Shown piece by piece: positions 10,351-18,150 of a stretch of 30,178 bases of DNA. Under the pieces are notes generated by a model. The model had not been told where the DNA came from. It saw nothing but the letters and a program-made list of their open reading frames with translations, and did no database searches. The DNA lies in contig JALLBK010000923.1 of NCBI GenBank assembly GCA_036940085.1, positions 1 through 30,178 on the forward strand, in the 5' to 3' direction. Position 1 is the stretch's first letter; each line of letters starts with the position of its first letter. The position numbers were made by a program, and so were the translations under genes. Source of the stretch: Discostella pseudostelligera (taxonomy: Eukaryota > Bacillariophyta > Thalassiosirophyceae > Thalassiosirales > Thalassiosiraceae).

Positions 10351-10390
10351 TTTGGCGGGAAAGAAGGCGAGGAAATTTCAAATTTCCCGC
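10351..10390. promoter_or_regulatory. E2F-like site pair in the divergent promoter
   Basis: TTTGGCGGGAAA at 10351-10362 matches the textbook E2F/DP consensus, and TTTCCCGC at 10383-10390 is a half-matching site in the other orientation. The first is 125 bp upstream of the CCCH gene ATG. Confidence 0.55.
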
Positions 10391-10900
10391 AAACACCTAC
10401 ACGTGGCAGTAAAAATCGAGGGATGCCCCAATCGCCCCCCCAAATCAGCCCTCGCCCACTTGAGAAAAATGAAGCGGGCTTGCTCGCTTCAACGGTCGAA
10501 TCTACTTCTTCCACCGCCTCCGCCCGGCCACTGTCGACCCCACGGCCATGGCCGCCGCTGCCGCTGCCGCTGTATCATTTCATTTCATTTCATTTCATGT
10601 CCTTGAGTAGTACGATACGGCATTGATAGGGGTCGCGACGTCGTTCTATTTCATGGTGAGTGGCGTCGATGGAAAGAGAGTTCTGGAGTTTTGATTTGAT
10701 CTTCTTCCATGGTCAATGGGAAGATTAGGTACTCCATCGCGGTGGTTCGATGTCAATGGCAATGGGGCCATTATTTATTTTCTTTTGCGTCGCTCTATCC
10801 TCCGATTAATTGTCTCACCTTCACTTCTTTTGATGCCAAAATAATTTCTTGACGCAGCACTGTGAATATCTAGTGTGGTAAACATTTGTATTTGAGAGCC

Positions 10901-12610
10901 ATGTCGAACATCCCTCCGTCTCCCGTAACTCTCGCCTTCTCAGGCATACAATGGGACCCCATGACGAAGCTACGTCTCACCAACGCTGAGAAATTATTGT
11001 TGCGCAATGCCGAGGCCAATCCCATCGATTACACCCTCAACACTCCTGCCGAAAGCACCACATACATCAAGGTGGTATTGAAAGTCCTCGCCGAGGCAAG
11101 TGGTGCTAGTGGTCCATCGTCGAAGGTATCGCATGTCAAGGATGCCCTATCGGAAGATGAGGCACTTCAATTGCTGTACACGGATCCCATGGGTGTGATA
11201 ACTCATTATGCCATTACGAGATTGTATGATATCATCGTTTGTTTACGAGAAAAGAAACGTGGAAGCGTGGTTACCATGGGATCGACATTTTTCAATCCGC
11301 AGGATAGAAATTTGATTGATGAGTGGAGGCCACTTTTGAGGGTGTTGCATTTGGGTGGATCGGGGGATGCATTTGCTCAGCGTGAGTTTCCGTTTGTGCA
11401 TTATTTATTTCTCTGTGGTTACTTTTGTACTTGATTCTAATGCATTTCTATCGGCTGCTTCATGAACAAATAAATTCAGGTGGTGCTGCGTATTGCCTTG
11501 CGTACATCCTCATGGCAGGCTGCCCCTCCCAACAGTTTGCCACCAATAAGGCCTTCAAAATCAATCATGCATCGGTAGAGGAGCCACTCCAGGCACTTAT
11601 TTCGTGGATCACTTCCCAACTGCAATCTTCCTCCTCCTCGTCCCTATCGTTGGTCACTCCTACCCTTACCGCACTCATGAGCTGTCCCGAAGCTCGCATC
11701 AAGTTCGCCAACAGTGGTGGTATTGGCTACCTCTCCCGTCACTTGCGCAACGGAACGAAAGGATTGAAAAGCGGTGCCACAGTTCAACAGTTGTATGAAT
11801 TAACGTTTTGCGTCTGGGCACTTACCTACGAATGCAACACGTCTGTGACGGTTCGAATGGCGTTCGCTCGCGACAATGCCGTCCACTCTCTTGTGGATTT
11901 GGTGTCGAGTGCTCCCCGGGAAAAGGTGGTGAGGGTGGCATTGTCGGCATTGCGTTCCTTGGCTCAGTGCACAGCCGATGCGGCTCCCAGTCCATCGGCG
12001 AAGAAGGAGGTGACCGGGTCGACGTTTTTGAATGAGATGATTGGCTGCGGATTGATCAAATATGTGGATCAAATGAAGGAAAGGCAGTGGACCGATCCAG
12101 ATATTGTGGATGATTTGGATGTATTGTACAAACTTCTTCACGAGAACTTTAAGGAAATGAGCACGTGGGATGTGTACCTTGCCGAAGTGAAGTCTGGCAG
12201 CCTGGAGTTCGGCTTTTTGCATACTGAGAAGTTCTTTAAAGAGAATGCAAAGAAGTTTGAAGGACCAGATGGAGACTTTTACGTTGTGAAGGTAAGGCGG
12301 TGTGATAATTAATTCACTATGATCAATTGTTTCGAAGTTTGAACTAACTTAATTGCTCTCTTCGCTTTGCTCTTCCAAACAGCTTCTCGTTGCATTAACA
12401 GCCAGCAACGACGAAGAAGTTCAAGCCGTTGCATGCTACGATATTGGGGAATTTGTTCGTCACTACCCGAATGGTCGCGTCATTGCTAGAAGTCTTGGAG
12501 CAAAAGACATTGTTATGAAACTTGTGGATCATTCCAACAAAGAATTGCAGCGTCATGCTCTAACGGCTGTGTCGAAGATGATGGTCCAAAACTGGCAGGC
12601 TGTCCATTAA
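10901..12610 (+). CDS. VMA13: V-type proton ATPase subunit H
   Basis: Three exons, 10901-11381, 11480-12291 and 12383-12610, join in frame to about 506 residues. Subunit H is a HEAT/ARM-repeat protein of the V1 sector that couples V1 to V0 and blocks ATP use by free V1. Family features are RNLIDEWRPLLRVLHLGG, the central QLYELTFCVWALTYECN, a long helix with LNEMIGCGLIKYVDQMKERQW and DPDIVDDLDVLYKLLHENF. The end is ARM-like: ASNDEEVQAVACYDIGEFV, then HYPNGRVIARSLGAKDIVMKL and KELQRHALTAVSKMMVQNW. The start is the ATG at 10901; the upstream in-frame codon at 10886 is TTG. Splicing joins AFAQ to RGAAYCLAYIL and FYVVK to LLVALTASND. The complex acidifies vacuoles and, in diatoms, probably silica-deposition and chloroplast-envelope compartments (inference from the family). 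Confidence 0.95.
11382..11479 (+). other. Intron 1 of V-ATPase H gene
   Basis: The 98-bp intron starts GTGAGT after CTCAGC and ends AAATTCAG. It splits an Arg codon (C|GT), and splicing joins two helix-forming segments in frame. Confidence 0.92.
12292..12382 (+). other. Intron 2 of V-ATPase H gene
   Basis: The 91-bp intron starts GTAAGG and ends TTCCAAACAG. Phase 0: exon 2 ends with the codon AAG and exon 3 starts CTTCTC. The unspliced frame stops shortly after the donor. Confidence 0.93.
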
Positions 12611-13101
12611 ACCAACCGCAGCATCCTTTCTATTTTTAGTGTATGGTTCGGCAATCAAGGATAAAATTCAGTGATATATGTGGTCATTGTGTTTAATTCT
12701 CCTTGCTTAGGCACTGCAAAAGCTACCAATATTAGCCCGGATCTCGGATGTGGTATCGTAGATACTCTATTGGACATTGATTTCCACTCCATCTTCCATC
12801 TCAATGCATGAGATTGAGTTGACATGCGAACGCTTGATGTTTGCAGACGAGCAAATGCTGACATCATCCTGACGTGGCAAGTGAGTTGGCGAATTTACTC
12901 ACGATATCTCCGTACTTTATCTCGCCAAATTTCCTCCTCCCCAAAACAGCTCAGCCCAAATCCAAATCCAACCCTCAAAAAGTCCAAAATTTCCTCCCCA
13001 ACGCCGATGCCGAAACCGAAAGACGACAGCCGAAACCGATCGACGATAGGTATCTCGTAGCATTACCATCATCCTGAAGCATCATTATCAGCAGCAACAT
13101 C
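12611..13101. promoter_or_regulatory. Intergenic region upstream of the EF-hand exchanger
   Basis: This 491-bp stretch between V-ATPase H and the exchanger contains TGACGTGGCA (12870-12879), a bZIP/UPRE-like element 230 bp before the next ATG. A pyrimidine- and A-rich leader runs from about 12910 to 13100. No GGCGGGAA site is present. Short open frames at 12824-13077 lack any family signature and look non-coding. Confidence 0.45.
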
Positions 13102-14914
13102 ATGACCATTCCTGCCATTGTAAGTCTTAGTCCGTCATTGGTGGTGGGAAGAAGAAGGGTGTCCATTGACTATGATGTATATTGTATTTCATTCTATTTG
13201 AATTTTTCACCTCCTCAAATCCAAAGGATCCAGCGGAGGTAGGCTCCACCGGCCTCGCTTGGCTGCTCATCTCCTACGGCTACGTCCTTTATTATGCCTC
13301 CAACCTCATTTCGGAGGGGTCAGATCTGCTCCTACTCGTTCCATCTCTCGCTGGTCTCGTCGGCAGCGTCGTCCTTCCCCTTTTAGGAGCAGTGCCCGAT
13401 GGTGCCATCATGCTGTTCTCAGGTTTGGGAGATGTCGATAAAGCCCAAGAAACACTATCTGTCGGTGTCGGTGCCTTGGCGGGTAGTACCATCATGTTGC
13501 TTACGGTACCATGGGGATTGAGTGTCTACAATGGTCGAGTTGATTTCAGTGGACCAGATATGCAACCTAATTATAAGGGTAGTCGAAAGTTGAAAGATGA
13601 TTCGTTGAATTATTCATCCTTCGCTTCGACGGGTGTGTCATTAACATCGCCAATTAACCATGGTGCCAAGATGATGATGGTGACCACATTGCCTTACTTT
13701 TTGATTCAGATCCCAGCCTTCTTTTTGTCGGGGGACCGTGAGCAAGTATCAGAAGGCGAGCATTCCTGGGCCATGGCTGGATTTATTTTATGCACGGGGT
13801 TCTTTATTACCTACATGTTGACACAAGTGAAAATGTCCAATGATACCGCACACAAATTAAAGCGCATGGCGGTGATTAAGGAAAGTTTGAAGAGGGGGGC
13901 AGTGTCACTTTCGGGAGCGTTGACGGAACAAGTCCAACAAATTGAACGAGAATCTGTGGTCGTCCGCGGCGAGTCGGAAGTTAGTCATCTCGTCCCTATC
14001 AATGGTGCTACTGATGATTGTTCGTCTCCATCCGAAGAGGTGAAGACATTATTGAAAGGCATTCTTGGTGAGGCTTTCCATGGATATGACCAAGATAAGA
14101 ATGGTCATCTGTCGAAGCAGGAATTCAGCCAATTCTTATCTGACTTTCACGAAAGCGTCACACCAGAACATGTGGATCATGTCTTTTCGCACTTTGATTC
14201 TGACGGCAGTGGCACCATCGATTACGATGAATTCATTTGCGCCTGTTATATTATCATCACGGAAGGGAAAGGGTCAAGTCATAGGGTGGATGAGGCCGTC
14301 GTCGATGCTACCACACGGAGTAAACGAAGTTCGGTCGCTATCCAAGCGGATAACATTTTTAGTGAAGAAGGAGGTGATGGGGAAGAGGAGGAAGAGGTAC
14401 CGGAAGACTTGGTCTCACTTACCCCAGAGCAGCAACAACGTGCCATTAAGAAGCGTGCATTTCTGATGCTGTTCATGGGCACCTCTCTCGTGCTACTGTT
14501 TTCGGATCCGATGGTTGAAGTGTTGTCAGAGGTGGCCGACCGCATTGGTATTCCTGCGTTTTATGTCTCGTTTATCCTAGCACCGTTAGCTTCGAATGCG
14601 TCCGAGGTCATTGCAAGCCAGTACTATGCGGCAAAGAAGACTCGAAAGACCATCACTGTGGCATTAACAGCGTTGGAGGGTGCGGCATCAATGAACAATA
14701 CCTTCTGCTTATCCACTTCATGGCATTGATCTACTTCCGAGGATTGGCGTGGCAGTATTCTGCAGAAACAATATCTATCATATTGGTTCAATTTGTGATG
14801 GGAACTTTGGCACTACGTGAGAAAATGTCAATGCTCACTGCGGCATTTGTCTTGGCACTGTTCCCACTAAGCGTGTTATTTGTTGCGCTGTTGGAATATC
14901 TTGGAATGAATTGA
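13102..14914 (+). CDS. EF-hand Na+/Ca2+ (CaCA-superfamily) exchanger, with a one-base frameshift
   Basis: A short first exon (13102-13119, MTIPAI) is followed by an intron (13120-13226) and a long exon, for about 568 residues if the frameshift is corrected. Two alpha-repeat regions are visible: LLGAVPDGAIMLFSGLG near the N-terminus, and LAPLASNASEVIAS with ALEGAASMNNTFC near the C-terminus. Each sits among hydrophobic membrane helices. The loop between them carries two EF-hands, DQDKNGHLSKQE (Asp ~294) and DSDGSGTIDYDE (Asp ~330). This layout matches plant NCL-type EF-hand exchangers, which move Ca2+ against Na+ or H+ under Ca2+ control. After NNTFC (14708) the frame shifts by one base. The continuation IHFMALIYFRGLAWQYSAETI aligns with the family with no residue lost, so a missing base in the assembly is the simplest explanation; a real disabling mutation is possible. 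Confidence 0.87.
13120..13226 (+). other. Intron near the 5' end of the exchanger gene
   Basis: The donor is GCCATT|GTAAGT and the acceptor is AATCCAAAG|GATCC, after a T/C-rich tract. Phase 0, 107 bp; it joins MTIPAI to DPAEVGSTGLAWLL. No in-frame ATG precedes the first membrane helix in the downstream exon, which supports the small first exon. Confidence 0.75.
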
Positions 14915-15389
14915 AAGGCAAACTATTCAGCAAGTTAACACCCGATGTCATCCGACGCACATGTCGGTATGGTTCCAGTGATTGTTGAGTTTTGTTTGAG
15001 TGTAATCGCCCTACCTTTGCATTACGATTCAATCGATACATGACTATTGTAATTGTATAGTAAGTATAAAACTTACATTTGAATCAGCTGGAAGCGTATT
15101 GGCCGGAGATCGGCAGAGTCGGAGTTGGTTTGATAGCAATGAGTTTATCGATGAATAGTTGTTTGGTCCATCGTCCGTCAGAAGGCGGGAACCTACACGA
15201 ACTTGCCCCAAATGGCGGGAACCTATCGAAAATTGCGGGAAGCAGATTCCACCGCCGCTGCCGACGCCGCCGCCGACGCAGACGAACCATGACCATGACG
15301 GTGACGGCGGCGGCGCACCTCCTCCCACTACCACCCGCAGCAGGTAGAGTAGAACTCTTGTACCCCTAAGCATCTACATCACATCAAAG
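14915..15389. promoter_or_regulatory. Intergenic region with three GCGGGAA sites upstream of the EamA transporter
   Basis: This 475-bp region carries GGCGGGAA at 15184-15191, ATGGCGGGAA at 15212-15221 and TTGCGGGAA at 15233-15241, all in the same orientation and 149 to 206 bp before the ATG. The first two extend to GGCGGGAACCTA. A CCGCCGACG-rich run follows (about 15250-15320). No gene is supported. Confidence 0.55.
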
Positions 15390-16997
15390 ATGACGACGGC
15401 CGCATTTGTAGCCCTTCCAACAACCCGATCCGCCGCCTTATCGTCGCGAATACATGGCGGCTGTCTACAATACCCCCCGTCGTCCAATCCAATCCACCAC
15501 GTGACGTCGTCGGCGTCATCATCGACGTCCACGGGGCTGGAAGCACAGTTCAAACAATCCGATTCTCCCTGGAACTTTGAACGACATGATCGACGACGGC
15601 GAAGAATGGATGTGTCGATGGTACCATTGTCGCCATCTCCAAGAGGGACACCGAAGCGATGGATGCACGAAAACAACAAAGTTGATGGAATTGATGAGAA
15701 TATTGTGATTGATGCATCCTACATCGATCGGTTACTGGGGGAAAACACAGACGACGACGATTGTGATTCAACTGCAGATGAAAGTAGAGCTGGAGAAAGC
15801 AGTAGAGGTAGTGGATCATTCTCCACAACACACAACACTACGCCATCGCTTGAAGTATATGGAATACCTATCCAATCGATAATCTTGCTCAATCTCGTGG
15901 CCGTGATATGGGGAACACAGCATGCTGTAATTAAGACTGTCGTCGATGGCGGAGGCGAAGGTAGTACCGCGGCGTACTTTACTCTGGCAAGATTTGGGTT
16001 GGCGGCGGCACTGGCAGCACCGTATACGCCTGGGTGGGGTCAACAGAAACCAGATCAACGGCAACTACAATTAGTAGAGCAATCGGCAAATGGTGGAGAT
16101 ACAAAGTACGCACTTGCCAACGAGAAGAAGGACGACCTTATCATCACCACAACAATTTCATCTGGGAGACTGGCGTGGAAATACGGTGCAGAACTCGGTC
16201 TGTACATGTTCCTCGGATATGCATTCCAGGCCATCGGACTTGAGACAACCACTGCATCCCGCTCTGGATTTTTGCTCTATCTGAATGTTAAGTTCGTTCC
16301 CTTTCTTTCGTACTTGATATTTGGGAGGACGATTCGTCGTGCTACGTGGATATCGGCATTTGTGGCCTTTTGTGGTACGGCTTTGCTCGCATTCGATGTT
16401 GGAGGTGAGGATGCAATGACGACGACAGCAACAACCTCGACGATGACTGCTGCCATATCAGTTGGTGACCTATGGAGCATCGCCGCCGCCGCTAGCTCGG
16501 CAATGTTTATCCTGCGCATGGAGAGTGCATCAAAAGCTGTTCCGAAGTCATCCGAGCTTAATGCAGCAACTCTGTGGACTGTAGCCGCTCTCTCACTCGT
16601 TTGGACGATGGTCATTTCGTTGAACGAATCGATTGGTGTTAGTTACATTGGCAGCTTTGCATCCAACAACGATGCATTATCCCATGCAATCCAGCTCCTC
16701 TATCAACGAACCTACACCACAATATCCACGCATCTCTTCCCACTCATTTATCTCTCGGGCATTACCACAGCCCTTGCCAACTTTTTACAATCTAAAGCAC
16801 AGAAGGATACATCGGCAGAACGAGCGTCGGTAATTTACGCCATGGATCCAGTATATGGTGCTATATTTGCCAATGTTTTGCTTGGCGAGACATTGGGCGG
16901 GGTAGGATTGATCGGTGCATTCCTGATTGTGGTGGCGGCGGCGACGAATGCCTCAATGGATTTTGGTGGTAAGCGAGGCGAAAATGATGAGACGTAA
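15390..16997 (+). CDS. EamA/DMT-family membrane transporter
   Basis: The 535-residue protein starts at an ATG (15390-15392). The first ~165 residues are Ser/Thr-rich and then acidic, without membrane helices, and may include a targeting sequence (TTAAFVALPTTRSAALSSR). After that come two EamA-type halves. The first helix is IILLNLVAVIWGTQHAVIK, followed by YFTLARFGLAAALAAPY. The next core segment, LGYAFQAIGLETTTASRSGFL, is the classic EamA helix 3-4 pattern. The second half has GDLWSIAAAASSAMFILRM and ends with SVIYAMDPVYGAIFANVLLGE and a final Ala/Val-rich helix. The superfamily exports or imports small metabolites or nucleotide sugars and triose phosphates; the substrate is not predictable. 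Possible plastid or endomembrane location is inferred only from the N-terminal extension. Confidence 0.88.
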   Translation: MTTAAFVALPTTRSAALSSRIHGGCLQYPPSSNPIHHVTSSASSSTSTGLEAQFKQSDSPWNFERHDRRRRRMDVSMVPLSPSPRGTPKRWMHENNKVDGIDENIVIDASYIDRLLGENTDDDDCDSTADESRAGESSRGSGSFSTTHNTTPSLEVYGIPIQSIILLNLVAVIWGTQHAVIKTVVDGGGEGSTAAYFTLARFGLAAALAAPYTPGWGQQKPDQRQLQLVEQSANGGDTKYALANEKKDDLIITTTISSGRLAWKYGAELGLYMFLGYAFQAIGLETTTASRSGFLLYLNVKFVPFLSYLIFGRTIRRATWISAFVAFCGTALLAFDVGGEDAMTTTATTSTMTAAISVGDLWSIAAAASSAMFILRMESASKAVPKSSELNAATLWTVAALSLVWTMVISLNESIGVSYIGSFASNNDALSHAIQLLYQRTYTTISTHLFPLIYLSGITTALANFLQSKAQKDTSAERASVIYAMDPVYGAIFANVLLGETLGGVGLIGAFLIVVAAATNASMDFGGKRGENDET

Positions 16998-17309
16998 TGA
17001 ATGGCGAATAGAGGTACATCGATCTGCCGTTCAATGGATTGCAGATTGTAGCAACCACACTATGCAGGAGTAGCTGAAATCAACCTTTGGAGAGCTTATT
17101 TCAGACATGACTTGATGTCATCATTACTACCTATCCCCAAGGAAAATGAAACATAATCTTAATATGACGGTGTTATGCAAAACAATGTGTCATGCTGATT
17201 CTCCATCTTAACAATTGAGCACTACTACGCCAAAAGATGCCAGAGTCATGGCATGCACTGCACCTTGCACCTCGCTCTTTCGAATGAGGCCTCATCTTCA
17301 TCGATCGAT

Positions 17310-17345
17310 GGACGGACGGACGGACGGACGGACGGACGGACGGAC
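17310..17345. repeat. (GGAC)9 microsatellite
   Basis: Nine uninterrupted GGAC units lie directly after the palindrome CATCGATCGATG (17299-17310). The array is in the non-coding region upstream of the ubiquitin protease gene. Confidence 0.97.
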
Positions 17346-17694
17346 GCGGCCGACGGAAGCGACAGGCGGACAGACACACATAACTTTGGGCGGGAAGCGA
17401 GAAGCAGGCCGAACCGAAAGTGAGAAAGATTCAAATGAGAAATCTCCTTTCGAGAAATTCAAATGCCAATCGCCATCCGTTGAATTTTCCCGTCAAATCT
17501 TTGCCTCCAATTCTCCCTCCAACAAGAAGTTCGATTGGAGGAGAAAGCAACACAAGCGCAATAGCAAGAGACACTCTCGCAGAGTAGATGCACAAGAAAT
17601 GAGGAGCGCGACATTAGAAGCATTCTTTTCCCAAACTGTAATGCAACGCTTTCAACCTGCCGATAATATATTGAAAGAGCGAGGAAATGAATGA

Positions 17695-17703
17695 TATAAA
17701 TAG
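17695..17703 (+). promoter_or_regulatory. Candidate TATA box
   Basis: TATAAATAG is a consensus TATA element on the plus strand, about 450 bp before the ubiquitin protease ATG. If used, it implies a long or spliced 5' leader. Its role is inferred. Confidence 0.4.
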
Positions 17704-18150
17704 AGCCATGTGTGAGAATATTGAAGGAGTTTGTGAGAATACAGTGAGTTTGAGTTTGCCGTCGTTTGCTGAGAAACTGATCCCGGCTCTTTATTGATTT
17801 AGTTTAGGTCGTCCCTCTCTCTCATAAAATTGTCGCTTTCCCCACGGCGCTTCATGTTGTTGCCGATTGCCTCGCTCTTTGTCCTTGTTTTTGTACCATG
17901 ATCAAGACGGCATGAGCATCGGTAATATCGGAGCCAAAGAATTGCACTATTTATTCACCACCGACGGCCTCTCTTATTTTGCTTGGGAATTGTAGAGGTG
18001 CACTTCGACGCTGGGGGTGGCTCTTGTTGGTGTTGGTATTCATCACCAAATTCTTAAGATCAATACCACGAACTCAACGACCACGACCACACACTAGCAC
18101 TCGCTCACACCCGTGAAAATCACAACAATAACAAGAATATCAATTGATCC

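Larger units (their letters stand above)
10227..10900. promoter_or_regulatory. Divergent promoter region between CCCH and V-ATPase H genes
   Basis: This 674-bp non-coding stretch contains several visible elements: CATCGACAATC-type repeats with a 12-bp-arm inverted repeat (10290-10339), a canonical TTTGGCGGGAAA (10351-10362), an opposite TTTCCCGC (10383-10390), ACGTGGCA (10401-10408) and four CATTT pentamers (10576-10595). A CCGCTG-rich run precedes the pentamers. Short open frames here look like chance. Confidence 0.6.
16998..18150. promoter_or_regulatory. Long intergenic region upstream of the ubiquitin protease
   Basis: This is the longest non-coding stretch in the window (1153 bp). It holds a GGAC microsatellite (17310-17345), TTTGGGCGGGAA (17385-17396), a TTTTCCCGTCAAA near-match (about 17485), and a good TATA box (TATAAATAG, 17695-17703). 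After the TATA box there is a possible leader intron, GTGAGT at 17744 to TTTAG at 17807. An open frame at 17215-17694 starts with TTG, spans the microsatellite and has no recognisable domain; it is judged non-coding. A small unrecognised transcript from the TATA box cannot be excluded. Confidence 0.45.

Noticed and set aside
10127..10626. Several short frames in the CCCH/V-ATPase H intergenic region
   Set aside because: They cross repeats and regulatory motifs, conflict with each other, and have no family signature.
12824..13077. Overlapping plus-strand frames before the exchanger gene
   Set aside because: They have Pro/Lys/Ser-rich composition without a domain, in different frames from the exchanger. 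Likely 5' leader.
14703..14716. Programmed ribosomal frameshift in the exchanger
   Set aside because: No X-XXY-YYZ slippery site or downstream structure is visible, and exchangers are not known to use recoding. A missing base is simpler.
17215..17694. Plus-strand open frame of 159 codons upstream of the USP gene
   Set aside because: It starts with TTG, runs through the GGAC microsatellite and an E2F-like site, and shows no domain. Promoter or leader sequence is more likely.
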